A stretch of DNA of 64,000 nucleotides, from positions 1 through 64,000 of the forward strand of contig CAYOEV010000008.1 in the NCBI GenBank assembly GCA_964403075.1. Reading direction: 5' to 3'. The notes below the pieces were generated by a model, which saw only the letters and a list, made by a program, of their open reading frames with translations, ran no database searches and was not told the DNA's origin. How positions within the stretch are numbered: position 1 is the first letter of the stretch; each line of letters starts with the position of its first letter. The position numbers were made by a program, and so were the translations under genes. This document shows positions 1 to 8,676 of this stretch, piece by piece. The DNA is from CAYOEV01 sp964403075 (lineage in GTDB: Bacteria; Bacteroidota; Bacteroidia; Cytophagales; Cyclobacteriaceae).

Positions 1-64
1 GGATTCGAACCAGCGGCCCCCACTACCCTAAAGTGGTGCGCTAACCGGACTGCGCCACATCCCG
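1..64 (-). tRNA. tRNA-Pro, 3' end cut off by window edge
   Basis: Read on the minus strand, the sequence folds as a tRNA. It has acceptor 5' strand CGGGATG, D stem GCGC/GCGC, anticodon stem CCACT/AGTGG with loop TTAGGGT, a five-base variable loop, and T stem GCTGG followed by the TTCGAAT loop. The 3' halves of the T stem and acceptor lie outside the window. The first base C and the D-arm sequence fit bacterial tRNA-Pro. The anticodon reads AGG (A at position 34), which is unusual because bacterial tRNA-Pro normally carries UGG, GGG or CGG. Confidence 0.93.
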
Positions 65-79
65 ATGTAATTAAGAAGG

Positions 80-87
80 CAAAATTA
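80..87 (-). promoter_or_regulatory. -7 promoter element for tRNA-Pro
   Basis: On the minus strand this reads TAATTTTG, an exact match to the Bacteroidota -7 consensus TAnnTTTG. It lies 15 bases upstream of the tRNA 5' end. No convincing -33 TTG was seen at the usual 19-21 base spacing. Confidence 0.5.
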
Positions 88-195
88 AACATTCAGGATG
101 CTTCATCCATGCGTTTTAGCCGAAAAGCACGCTATCTCTTTGATTTACAGAAATTTATTTTTTTATTGACAATCGTTAGCTGTAAAATCATCAAC

Positions 196-1029
196 ATGAA
201 AGTTTTATTTACGGTCAGTGCCTTGTGCCTATCTGTCTTATTGACCGCTCAAGAAGGCACTTCATTTGCAGCGGCCAAATCTACTAAGTCGGCCAACTTC
301 GTCTACTACTACGATGGCCTCTCTGGCTTAATAAGTGATAACACTTCCGGAAAAACCACTGGATTTTTGGTGGATGTTATGGAGGCCTTTGAAGCACACG
401 TTAAGAGCCAGTATGGGATAGCTGTCGCTAGCAGCTACAAACAACAAAAAGCTTTTCAGCAAATGATGACCAGCGTGAAAAATAGTAGCGGAGGTGTTTT
501 TGCGCTAAGTAACGTGAGCATAACCCCACAACGGCAAAAAGATTTCCAGTTTTCTCCGGCCTATCTCAAAAATATTGTGGTGCTGGTCACCAACAATGAG
601 GTGCCGGCTCTTTCCAGCCTGCAAGAAATCGAAAAGCAATTCAGCGGCAAAATAGCCTACACCGTAGCATCCACTACTTACAGTGAACGTTTGAATGAAA
701 TTAAAACCGAGTATTTCCCATCGTTAAAGATTGTAAGCCTGCCTTCGACAGATGCCGTTCTGAATAAGGTAAAAGCTGATAAAAATGCCTTTGCTGTTGT
801 GGATCTGATATATTATCTCGGTAATTACCAAAAAAATAAAACGCTCAAACGACACCCAACTGGTGACGCTGATCAGGGCGATCGTTTGGCAATTGCCATG
901 TCAAAGAAAAATGATTGGGCGTCCGTTTTCGGCAATTTTTATAAAACCTATTCGCGGTCGTCAGACTACAAGGCTTCTGTCGCCAAACATTTGGGTGCTG
1001 CCTCGTTACGCATGACCATTACCTATTAA
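196..1029 (+). CDS. Orphan periplasmic solute-binding-like protein (copy A)
   Basis: A 277-residue secreted protein. The ORF is open from 109, but the ATG at 196 starts a typical signal peptide (MKVLFTVSALCLSVLLTAQ), so this start is chosen. The mature part has the look of the family 3 amino-acid-binding proteins (SBP_bac_3): an early YYYDGLSGL segment, then a G-F-L-V-D-V-M-E-A-F region like the ligand-binding first lobe, and a long two-lobe alpha/beta body. No permease or ATPase gene lies nearby, so it may act as a sensor-type or stand-alone binding protein. The next gene is a clear paralogue 13 bases downstream. The ligand is unknown. The family assignment is by pattern and not certain. Confidence 0.7.
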   Translation: MKVLFTVSALCLSVLLTAQEGTSFAAAKSTKSANFVYYYDGLSGLISDNTSGKTTGFLVDVMEAFEAHVKSQYGIAVASSYKQQKAFQQMMTSVKNSSGGVFALSNVSITPQRQKDFQFSPAYLKNIVVLVTNNEVPALSSLQEIEKQFSGKIAYTVASTTYSERLNEIKTEYFPSLKIVSLPSTDAVLNKVKADKNAFAVVDLIYYLGNYQKNKTLKRHPTGDADQGDRLAIAMSKKNDWASVFGNFYKTYSRSSDYKASVAKHLGAASLRMTITY

Positions 1030-1042
1030 CGTTGAATTAAAT

Positions 1043-1873
1043 ATGAAAAAGTTATTCTTACTCCTCACGGTCTTTATTTCCGTCCATGTATCATTCGCAC
1101 AAACGAGTTTTTCAAGTGCTCAGCGCTCAAAAACTGCCACTCTTTATTGCTACTACGATGGCATGAGCGGGCTAGCCAGTAAAAACAGTAGCGGACAGAT
1201 GAGCGGTATGCTTGTTGATGCCATGAACGCTTTTAAAAAATATCTCAAGGATAAATACGGCATCGCTGCCAGCATTTCTTACGACAAAAAAAGCTCATTC
1301 AAAGCCATGATGGATGCGGTACGCAATGGGAAGAGCGGGGCATTTGGCTTGAGTAATATCAGTATGACGGATGCACGCAAAAGTAATTATGCCTTTTCAG
1401 TACCTTACATGCAAAATGTGTCGGTCTTGTTGACAAACCAGCGTGTAACTGAGTTGAGTTCTCTGAAGAATGTCTCAACAGCCTTCAAGGGGAAAAAGGC
1501 CTACACTACAGCCGGAACCACTAACAGCCAAAGGTTATTAAATTTAAAGAAAACCGAAATGCCTGCACTAGATGTGGTGATGCTTCCATCTACCGACGAC
1601 GCCATGCGCAAGGTGATGAATGACAACAACGCATTTACAATGGTAGACCTGGTTTATTACCTGGGAAATAGCACTTACCGAAAAAATCTGAAGCGACACC
1701 CTGCTGGAGATTCAAACAGAGGGGATCAATTCGCCATAGCCATGCCTAAATCAAGCGATTGGGTTACTGCGTTCAATGATTTCTTTAAACCCTATTCCAG
1801 AAGTACCGCGCATAAGACTTCTGTGGGTACACACCTAGGTTCCAGCTCCTTACGCATGATAAATACTTATTAA
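1043..1873 (+). CDS. Orphan periplasmic solute-binding-like protein (copy B)
   Basis: A 276-residue paralogue of the preceding gene, probably cotranscribed (13-base gap). It has a signal peptide (MKKLFLLLTVFISVHVSFAQ) and keeps the same landmarks in the same order: YYDGMSGL near residue 40, GMLVDAMNAF near 60, LSNISMTDARKS near 115, MLPSTDDAM near 190, LKRHPAGD near 225, and a C-terminal LG-SSLRM motif. Strong conservation between the two copies over full length points to a tandem gene duplication. There is no transporter partner in the window. The 3' end overlaps the convergent outer-membrane-protein gene by four bases. Substrate unknown. Confidence 0.7.
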   Translation: MKKLFLLLTVFISVHVSFAQTSFSSAQRSKTATLYCYYDGMSGLASKNSSGQMSGMLVDAMNAFKKYLKDKYGIAASISYDKKSSFKAMMDAVRNGKSGAFGLSNISMTDARKSNYAFSVPYMQNVSVLLTNQRVTELSSLKNVSTAFKGKKAYTTAGTTNSQRLLNLKKTEMPALDVVMLPSTDDAMRKVMNDNNAFTMVDLVYYLGNSTYRKNLKRHPAGDSNRGDQFAIAMPKSSDWVTAFNDFFKPYSRSTAHKTSVGTHLGSSSLRMINTY

Positions 1874-2415
1874 AACTGATAAGACAAGCCACCATAACCG
1901 GTGACCACTAACAATGTCTGCTCCTCAAAAATGGCATCGGCACGTAACTTTATGGGTATACCAAACTGACCATTGATACGTATACGGTAACCGCCTCCGA
2001 CACCAATAGTCAATCCGGATATCAATTCACCCGTGTACAGACCAGCAACGCCTTCCCCGAAAAATCCAGCGTTACCACCCAATTGCCCCACCACCAGCAA
2101 TTGTGTGGCTCCGGGATAAAACTCTCTAAACACGGGCGTTCCGAAGCCCAACTCCTGACGAGTTTCATAGTAGAATAGGTCTTGATAGCCTAACTGTACA
2201 CCTAGATCAAACGGCCCTGCCTGCACGAAAAATACGGATGCATGACCCCCATAGTTGATCAGATTCCAGTCAAATAAAACGCTACCTGCCCACTCATCAA
2301 TGTCAACAGCTGTGTAACCTGCACCGTAATAACCTTCTACTCTTAAAAGGCCTACCTGAGCATGTAAACAACTGACCAGAAAGCAAACGGAAAGAAAATT
2401 AAGAAAACGCATCAT
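1870..2415 (-). CDS. Small outer membrane beta-barrel protein
   Basis: A 181-residue protein with an N-terminal signal peptide ending near LVSCLHAQ. The remainder is made of alternating aromatic/glycine-rich strands (for example GYYGAGY, YGGHASVFF, GVGGGYRIRI) and ends in phenylalanine (GGLSYQF), the usual terminal signature of outer membrane barrels that use the BAM complex. The length suggests an eight-stranded barrel. I recognise no specific family, so the function is unknown. It lies 48 bases after the small gene that follows gltX and could be the last gene of that transcript. Its stop overlaps the convergent solute-binding-like gene by four bases. Confidence 0.7.
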   Translation of the reverse strand: MMRFLNFLSVCFLVSCLHAQVGLLRVEGYYGAGYTAVDIDEWAGSVLFDWNLINYGGHASVFFVQAGPFDLGVQLGYQDLFYYETRQELGFGTPVFREFYPGATQLLVVGQLGGNAGFFGEGVAGLYTGELISGLTIGVGGGYRIRINGQFGIPIKLRADAIFEEQTLLVVTGYGGLSYQF

Positions 2416-2463
2416 CCACTTATTTTCTTAAAAGTAAAAAAAAGTGATAATTTCCATGAATAA

Positions 2464-2652
2464 TTAAGATTTCAAATCCTCAAGATCTTCACGGTCGCGT
2501 AATTTCTTGTCATCAACATTTCTATTTAGAAATTTATTAATGTTTTCTATGGAAATGTTGGACTTAATTTCTCCGAAAGAATCAATCTTTAAATCGAATC
2601 CGTCCAATTCCTTATTCACTTTAGCCTTTTTAATATCCTTCTTTTCCTTCAT
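2464..2652 (-). CDS. Small conserved charged protein downstream of gltX
   Basis: A 62-residue, highly charged protein (rich in Lys, Asp, Glu) with no signal peptide and no membrane segment. The core ELDGFDLKIDSFGEI followed by NKFLNRNVDDKKLRDR looks like a small protein I associate with the gltX neighbourhood in Bacteroidota, but no function is known to me. Its start overlaps the end of gltX by 23 bases, which favours translational coupling and a real gene. The asparagine- and lysine-rich, AT-rich composition differs from gltX. Confidence 0.65.
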   Translation of the reverse strand: MKEKKDIKKAKVNKELDGFDLKIDSFGEIKSNISIENINKFLNRNVDDKKLRDREDLEDLKS

Positions 2653-4192
2653 GCCTAAATTCTTTTAATTGCTCTAACGAGTAACGAAGTCTTTTGGATG
2701 TATGTCGTGGTCCCATTACGTGTACGATAGCCATCAAATCCGGACCTGATCCTCCTCCCGTTATGGCCAGTCTCAAGGCAGGCATATATTTACCTGGGTT
2801 GATTCCAGCATCACTCAATGCACCATGAAACAACTGCTTGGCCTCGGCAGGTTCCACTTCTTCCTTTTTATCCAAGAGGTTGGCAAACAAAGAAAGCGCA
2901 GTATCCGCCTCCTCACTCCATTTTTTCGTCACCATTTCTTCATCGTATTGCGCGGGATGTTGAAAGAAAAATAATGACTGACCCACAAAATCATCGAAGA
3001 ATGTGACCCGATCTTTTAAAAGGTCAATGATTCTAATAAGAAAATTCTCCGACGTCTCGATACCGTATTCAGCAGCCAGTGCTTTTTTTAGCTGCGGAGC
3101 CAGCGCTTCCGGTGGTACTTTCTTTATGTACTGCTGATTGAACCATTTGGCTTTTTCAAAATCAAATTTTGTACCTGCCTTTCCAATCCGGTCGGTGGTA
3201 AATTGCTCCACCAACTCAGATTTTGAAAAAACCTCATCATTGGTACCCGGGTTCCATCCCAGTAACGAAAGAAAATTGATCATGGCATCTGGTAAAAATC
3301 CGGTTTCCCGGAATCCAACAGAGACCTCGCCACTTTCGGGGTCCGTCCAGCTGAGCGGGAAAATCGGGAATCCGGCGTTCTCTGCTGCACGTTTACTTAA
3401 TTTACCATTACCATCAGGCTTCAGGATCAAAGGCAAGTGGGCAAAGTGTGGCATGTGTTTTTCCCAGCCCAAAAATTTGTAAAGCAGTACATGCAATGGC
3501 GCTGAAGGCAACCATTCCTCACCCCGAATGACATGCGTGATCTTCATCAGGTAATCATCCACAACGTTAGCAAGGTGGTACGTTGGCATTCCGTCGGACT
3601 TCATCAGCACTTTGTCGTCCAGACTCGTTGAATGCACCATTACCCAGCCTCGTACGAGGTCATTTAATCTCACTTCCTCTTTCCGGGGAACTTTTATCCT
3701 TACCACGTATGGTTGCCCTTCATTGAGGCGCTTTTGGACTTCATCTTCCGATAGCGTCAGGGAATTTCTCATCGTCATCCGGGTAATGGTATTGTATTGT
3801 GGAGACGCTACCCTCGCCGCTTTGAGTCGCTCGCGCATCTGATCCAACTCCTCCGGTGTGTCAAAGGCATAATAAGCATGTCCTGCATCCAATAGCTGCT
3901 GCACATACTGGCCATATAAATTTTTTCGCTCAGATTGACGATATGGGCCGAAATCACCACCTATCTGTGGCCCCTCATCAGGATCTATACCACACCAATG
4001 TAGTGCCTCACGAATATAATCTTCTGCCCCCTCTACATACCTCGTTTGGTCAGTATCTTCAATGCGCAGCACAAAAGTACCTCCATGGTGCTTGGCATAC
4101 AGGTAATTGAAGAGTGCGGTTCTTACACCACCGATGTGTAAACCGCCGGTCGGGCTTGGCGCAAAACGTACGCGTACGTTGTCTGATGACAT
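2630..4192 (-). CDS. gltX: Glutamate--tRNA ligase
   Basis: A 520-residue class I aminoacyl-tRNA synthetase that charges tRNA-Glu (ATP, glutamate and tRNA to Glu-tRNA) in the cytoplasm. The class I HIGH motif appears as HIGG within PSPTGGLHIGG at residues 13-23, and the KMSKS motif as KLSKR near residue 266. The acceptor-binding domain and the helical C-terminal anticodon-binding domain follow. Length and domain order are normal for bacterial GltX. It sits 12 bases after ridA in a minus-strand operon with glmS. Whether it accepts tRNA-Gln as well (non-discriminating type) cannot be settled here. Confidence 0.97.
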   Translation of the reverse strand: MSSDNVRVRFAPSPTGGLHIGGVRTALFNYLYAKHHGGTFVLRIEDTDQTRYVEGAEDYIREALHWCGIDPDEGPQIGGDFGPYRQSERKNLYGQYVQQLLDAGHAYYAFDTPEELDQMRERLKAARVASPQYNTITRMTMRNSLTLSEDEVQKRLNEGQPYVVRIKVPRKEEVRLNDLVRGWVMVHSTSLDDKVLMKSDGMPTYHLANVVDDYLMKITHVIRGEEWLPSAPLHVLLYKFLGWEKHMPHFAHLPLILKPDGNGKLSKRAAENAGFPIFPLSWTDPESGEVSVGFRETGFLPDAMINFLSLLGWNPGTNDEVFSKSELVEQFTTDRIGKAGTKFDFEKAKWFNQQYIKKVPPEALAPQLKKALAAEYGIETSENFLIRIIDLLKDRVTFFDDFVGQSLFFFQHPAQYDEEMVTKKWSEEADTALSLFANLLDKKEEVEPAEAKQLFHGALSDAGINPGKYMPALRLAITGGGSGPDLMAIVHVMGPRHTSKRLRYSLEQLKEFRHEGKEGY

Positions 4193-4204
4193 TCGATTGA
4201 TTAA

Positions 4205-4585
4205 TTAAGCTTTGACTGCAATGCAGGATATTTCCACATTTACACTTTTCGGCAAGCCGCTGACTGCCACCGTTTCTCGGGCGGGGGGCACTTCATCGAA
4301 TACCCGACCATAGACTTCATTGACCGCCCCAAAATCATCCATGTCACGCAAAAAAATGGAGCATTTAACCACGTGTTTCCAGCTGAGACCTGCCTCCTTT
4401 AGTATATGCGCAAGATTTTGCATTACCTGCTCCGTTTCTTTTCGGATGTCCCCATCTACCAACTCCCCAGTTGTCGGGTCAATCGGTATTTGACCTGAAA
4501 CAAACAAAAACTCACCAGCCTGGATGGCCTGGTTGTAAGGACCGATAGGGTCTGGTGCATGAGAGGTATAAACCGCTTTTTTCAT
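4205..4585 (-). CDS. ridA: RidA family enamine/imine deaminase
   Basis: A 126-residue cytosolic RidA (YjgF/YER057c/UK114) protein. The family forms trimers and hydrolyses reactive 2-aminoacrylate-type enamines released by PLP enzymes. The sequence shows the family signatures PIGPYNQAI near residue 13, FVSGQIPIDP near 29, and PARETVAVSGLPK near 100, where the arginine is the substrate carboxylate-binding residue and is followed by the usual EISCIAVKA end. Six bases separate it from glmS and twelve from gltX, so the three are probably one transcript. Confidence 0.95.
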   Translation of the reverse strand: MKKAVYTSHAPDPIGPYNQAIQAGEFLFVSGQIPIDPTTGELVDGDIRKETEQVMQNLAHILKEAGLSWKHVVKCSIFLRDMDDFGAVNEVYGRVFDEVPPARETVAVSGLPKSVNVEISCIAVKA

Positions 4586-4591
4586 AGTCTT

Positions 4592-6427
4592 TTATTCTAC
4601 TGTTACAGATTTGGCTAAATTTCTTGGTTGGTCCACGTTACTACCTCTCATCACTGCGATGTGGTAAGAAAGTAACTGTAGCGGTACCACCGACACGAGA
4701 GGCATCAAAGTTTCATGTGTAGAAGGTACCTCCAAAGTGTAATCCGCCATCTGAGGAATCAACACATCACCTTCCGTAACGATAGCAATCACTATACCGT
4801 GCCGCGCCTTAACCTCCTGAATGTTGCTGACAATTTTATCGTAACTGCTATCCCTTGTGGCAATGACAACAACTGGCATGTCTTCGTCTATCAAGGCGAT
4901 TGGACCATGTTTCATTTCTGCTGCAGGATAGCCCTCCGCATGGATGTAGGAAATCTCTTTTAATTTAAGTGCACCTTCAAGTGCAACCGGGAAGTTATAC
5001 CCCCGACCCAGGTAGAGGAAGTTTTTTGCATTCTTGAACTGATCTGCAATTTCAATAATTTTAGCATTGCTTTCAAGAACCTCACTTACTTTATGCGGTA
5101 TCGATTCGAGTTCCACCAAAAGTTCTTTGTATTTACGTTCGGTAATGGTACCCTTTCTGTTTGCCAACCGAAGCGCCACCATCGAAAGCACGGTTAACTG
5201 GGCCGTGAACGCCTTGGTGGAGGCCACACCTATTTCTGGCCCTGCATGAAGATAAGCACCCTCATGCGAAGCTCGAGCTATTGAAGAACCCACCGTGTTC
5301 ACAATACCAAATACGATGGCCCCTTTTTTCTTAGCCAACTCTACGGCAGCCAGGGTGTCTGCGGTTTCCCCCGATTGAGAAATAGCAACCACGAAGTCTC
5401 CTTCATTGATGACCGGATTGCGGTACCTGAATTCTGAAGCATATTCCACTTCGACGGGAATGCGACATAAGTCTTCAAACATATACTCTGCCACCAGGCC
5501 TGCGTGCCATGAAGTCCCACAAGCCACGATGATTATACGTTCAGCATGCTGAAATGCGTTCGCGTATTCACGAATACCGCCCAACGTGAGCGACCCGGTA
5601 CGACTATTCAGTCGCCCGCGCATGCAATCCCGAATGGAATTGGGTTGCTCAAATATTTCTTTGAGCATAAAGTGCTCATAGCCGCCCTTTTCCAATGCTT
5701 CCAATTCCAGGTCCAACTTATGGATGGGGGGCGTCTGTGGAACATCATAGAGATTTTTAATGTGGTAACCGTCCTGATTTACGATCACCATTTCCTGGTC
5801 ATTCAGATAAATCACCTCATTGGTGTATTCCACGATGGGTGTGGCGTCAGAGGCGAGGAAATATTCATTTTTTCCAAGACCCAAAACCAATGGACTTCCT
5901 TTTCTGGCCGCAATTAATTTTCCAGGTTCAGCAGCCGACATCACCACTATGGCGTAGGCCCCTATTACCTTGGTTAAGGCAACGCGCACCGCCTCCTCCA
6001 AAGTCAATTGTCCAGAGGTCTTTAGGTATTCAATGAAGGTAACAAAAACCTCTGTATCTGTGTCACTTACAAATACGTAACCTTTATTTTGGAGATCTTG
6101 TTTTAAGGAACCATAATTTTCAATGATGCCATTGTGAACCATGACCAGGTCGCCTGTACTAGAGGAATGTGGGTGGGCATTAATGTCGTTGGGGATACCA
6201 TGCGTAGCCCACCTCGTGTGACCAATACCCGTATGAAAAGACTCAGTGGTGTGGATCGAATTTTCCAGGAGATGCACTTTTCCCTGCTGTTTGAAAACCT
6301 GTAGACCCTGGGCACTTACAACTGCCACACCCGCACTGTCGTACCCTCGATACTCTAATCTTTTCAACCCTTTGATCAGAATGGGTAAGGTTGACTGTTT
6401 TCCAGTGTAGGCTACAATTCCACACAT
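4592..6427 (-). CDS. glmS: Glutamine--fructose-6-phosphate aminotransferase (isomerizing)
   Basis: A 611-residue enzyme making glucosamine-6-phosphate from fructose-6-phosphate and glutamine, the first step toward UDP-GlcNAc for peptidoglycan and surface glycans. After Met removal the catalytic Cys2 of the N-terminal class II glutaminase domain is in place (MCGIVAYTGK). The glutaminase domain runs to about residue 220. Two SIS sugar-isomerase domains follow, with ACGTSWHAG near 302, SQSGETADT near 350 and the C-terminal end AKSVTVE. Full length, no defect seen. It is 14 bases after the DUF4270 gene. No glmS ribozyme or other leader fits in that gap. Confidence 0.97.
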   Translation of the reverse strand: MCGIVAYTGKQSTLPILIKGLKRLEYRGYDSAGVAVVSAQGLQVFKQQGKVHLLENSIHTTESFHTGIGHTRWATHGIPNDINAHPHSSSTGDLVMVHNGIIENYGSLKQDLQNKGYVFVSDTDTEVFVTFIEYLKTSGQLTLEEAVRVALTKVIGAYAIVVMSAAEPGKLIAARKGSPLVLGLGKNEYFLASDATPIVEYTNEVIYLNDQEMVIVNQDGYHIKNLYDVPQTPPIHKLDLELEALEKGGYEHFMLKEIFEQPNSIRDCMRGRLNSRTGSLTLGGIREYANAFQHAERIIIVACGTSWHAGLVAEYMFEDLCRIPVEVEYASEFRYRNPVINEGDFVVAISQSGETADTLAAVELAKKKGAIVFGIVNTVGSSIARASHEGAYLHAGPEIGVASTKAFTAQLTVLSMVALRLANRKGTITERKYKELLVELESIPHKVSEVLESNAKIIEIADQFKNAKNFLYLGRGYNFPVALEGALKLKEISYIHAEGYPAAEMKHGPIALIDEDMPVVVIATRDSSYDKIVSNIQEVKARHGIVIAIVTEGDVLIPQMADYTLEVPSTHETLMPLVSVVPLQLLSYHIAVMRGSNVDQPRNLAKSVTVE

Positions 6428-6441
6428 ATGATTTAAATGGT

Positions 6442-7959
6442 TTATTCAGTCTGGCGTAAATAAATGATCTCGACCTTTATCTGGTCTGCACCAAAGGGAG
6501 CTACTCCCAAATCCGTTGAAAAAGGACTGGTCAAAACGATTTCCTCTGTAAGTAACTCATCGTCGAGAAAGCTTTGCAGCAACCCGTCTGTAAATACCGT
6601 AATAGATCCTCCGTACCCTCCCTCAGTTAAACTGTGTGTCAACGGAGATGGAGAGTTCCCAAAATAATCAAAATCGTCAAGGATGGCCGCCAATGCCGCA
6701 TTTTCAACCACACCTGCCCAATCTACCTCCACAACACCTCCCTGCGTCTTTGCGAAGAAATAACGAATGAGCTCAACAGGATTTTGCTCATTGGCAGCAG
6801 TTACACGGATGAGTGCGCGCCGTAGAATGATGCTATTCCCCAAGCTGTCAAACAGGTCAATGAGGGGTTGCAATGACACCTTAGGGGCCAATCCGGCGAG
6901 GGGTGCCAAATAATTTAACCCGGAAGTTGGCACCACTGTAGCACCATCGGTAAGGGTGGCAAATGCAGTACCGCTGCGGTCCCTATCTACCTGAGTGTAG
7001 TGGCGATCGGAAGCCAGTGTAAAATCAATCGGTTGAACGATCGAGTCCGGACGTTCCTCGTAGCTCACATGAATACGTAACCGGGTGCCAGAGTCTGTTC
7101 CCAAGCTTGCATCAATGACTGCACGAAGATTAATATTGTACAAGCCATCTAAGTCCACCGGTTCCATCGCCAATCCCGGGAAGCTGAAATCTCCGTTCCT
7201 AAGTGAATCCAGAAAGGTACCTGACGAATTATTCCCTGTAGGGTTGGTGATAATTCGGTCATAAATCGATTCCCCGTACTCGTCGTTCAATCGAAAATCC
7301 AGAAATATGGTGTCTTGACCCGGATCAGTTACCCGATTCACGGATACACTGTCTGCACCGACCTGAGCGCCCGTGTTTAATTTTCTATCCGCCAGATACA
7401 GGGCAGATGAGAAAATGGTGTCTTCCAGCTCACGAAAAATCAATTTCAGTTCAGGATCAAGCGCATTGGTCACGAAGTTGTTTAATCGTAGCCTTACGGT
7501 GACAGAATCGTAACGCAAGGTCAAATCATTTGCAGGTTCATCAATGTCTATCCGGCCAAAAGGTATGTCCTGCAGGTCCAGATCAAATTCGGTGTACAAC
7601 CTGGCTGTAACCTGCCCTACCTCTTCAAAGACATGAGCACCTATTACCGCATCCGTGATGTTATCGGTACGGAGACTGTCGAAATATACCGTGGTAATCG
7701 GTAAGGTCAACGCTATCTCATTAGGTTCTATCGGGCGGGTACCGGGTTCTATGAACAACGGCTCATTGTTGTCACATGCGATAACTGTCAATCCAAATCC
7801 TACGAAGGCAATCGAAGTTTTAACCTTCGACCAATTCGTTGTAAAGATTGAAATAAGAATCCTCAAGATTTTCGTCTTTTTGTATGGTATCAATTTTCTT
7901 TTCTCCTGCAATGTCAAAAACCAGTTTCTTAAAACTATCCGTGGTCTCTTCATTTGCAT
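6442..7959 (-). CDS. DUF4270 family lipoprotein
   Basis: A secreted, probably lipid-anchored protein of the Bacteroidota DUF4270 family. The mature part begins after a hydrophobic stretch SIAFVGFGLTVIAC, where Cys62 (numbering from the first ATG) is the likely lipidated residue, followed by DNNEPLFIEPGTRP. The rest is beta-rich with the repeated strand/loop pattern of this family. Function unknown; presumably on the cell surface or in the periplasm. The start is unclear: the first ATG (7959) lies 140 bases inside the upstream GT5-like gene and gives a 61-residue leader, while a TTG at 7866 would give a more normal lipoprotein signal. The pair GT5-like/DUF4270 recurs in Bacteroidota as far as I recall. 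Confidence 0.8.
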   Translation of the reverse strand: MQMKRPRIVLRNWFLTLQEKRKLIPYKKTKILRILISIFTTNWSKVKTSIAFVGFGLTVIACDNNEPLFIEPGTRPIEPNEIALTLPITTVYFDSLRTDNITDAVIGAHVFEEVGQVTARLYTEFDLDLQDIPFGRIDIDEPANDLTLRYDSVTVRLRLNNFVTNALDPELKLIFRELEDTIFSSALYLADRKLNTGAQVGADSVSVNRVTDPGQDTIFLDFRLNDEYGESIYDRIITNPTGNNSSGTFLDSLRNGDFSFPGLAMEPVDLDGLYNINLRAVIDASLGTDSGTRLRIHVSYEERPDSIVQPIDFTLASDRHYTQVDRDRSGTAFATLTDGATVVPTSGLNYLAPLAGLAPKVSLQPLIDLFDSLGNSIILRRALIRVTAANEQNPVELIRYFFAKTQGGVVEVDWAGVVENAALAAILDDFDYFGNSPSPLTHSLTEGGYGGSITVFTDGLLQSFLDDELLTEEIVLTSPFSTDLGVAPFGADQIKVEIIYLRQTE

Positions 7960-8635
7960 ATATTACGGCGTCTGAATACTCGGCGCCAATTTTGATAAAA
8001 CCCTCGTAGTTGGCTGACTTTAATGGATGCAACATGGAATCGTCTATGTCCAGCATTTTCACTTTATCCAACAAGTCATCACCAAATTTGTGCGTAAAGG
8101 TATTGTTATAAATGGTAAAGACGGTCTTTGCCTCTTTGAAGATGGGGTCATTCTTGTAGGTCGTCTTAACGTATAACGGAATGAGACTTGTCATCCAGTC
8201 ATTGCAGTGGATGATATCCGGAGACCAGCCTAATTTCTTCACGGTCTCAATCACTCCTTTACAAAAGAAAATAGCGCGCTCGTCATTGTCCGCAAAAAAC
8301 TTCTCCTCTTTGTCCACAAAAACCGACTTTCTATGGAAATAATCTTCGTTATCTATGAAGTAAACTTGCAACTTCGCAGTTGGAATGGAAGCCACTTTAA
8401 TCACCAAAGGCTTCTCTTCATCCCCTACTGAAATATTGATTCCGGATAACCTGACCACCTCGTGAAGACGATTTTTTCTTTCGTTAATCAACCCAAACCG
8501 AGGCACCAAAATTCTAATCTCCATTCCTCTTTCCTGCATCGCCTGAGGCAAGCGGCGCACGAACTCCGCTACTTCAGTGGTTTTTAAAAAAGGATTTATT
8601 TCACTTGCAACATAGAGGATTCTTGTCTTAGACAT
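7820..8635 (-). CDS. Half-length GT5 (starch/glycogen synthase N-domain) protein
   Basis: A 271-residue protein matching only the N-terminal Rossmann domain of glycogen/starch synthases (Glyco_transf_5). Visible landmarks are RILYVASEINPF near residue 5, the DNDERAIFFCKG segment near 120 and PDIIHCNDWMTSLIPLYVK near 143. The C-terminal GT1 domain that completes the active site is absent; true GlgA is about 480 residues. The sugar-nucleotide-binding KTGGL motif reads KTTEV at residues 18-22. Glycogen synthase activity is therefore unlikely, and a regulatory or binding role is inferred. It is the first gene of the operon to DUF4270 and glmS and has a promoter at 8677-8707. Two further reading-frame signs, normal ATG and clean stop, argue against recent truncation. 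Confidence 0.85.
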   Translation of the reverse strand: MSKTRILYVASEINPFLKTTEVAEFVRRLPQAMQERGMEIRILVPRFGLINERKNRLHEVVRLSGINISVGDEEKPLVIKVASIPTAKLQVYFIDNEDYFHRKSVFVDKEEKFFADNDERAIFFCKGVIETVKKLGWSPDIIHCNDWMTSLIPLYVKTTYKNDPIFKEAKTVFTIYNNTFTHKFGDDLLDKVKMLDIDDSMLHPLKSANYEGFIKIGAEYSDAVIYANEETTDSFKKLVFDIAGEKKIDTIQKDENLEDSYFNLYNELVEG

Positions 8636-8676
8636 AACTAAAGATTTGCTTTATTTGCTTATTGAGAAAATGAGCA

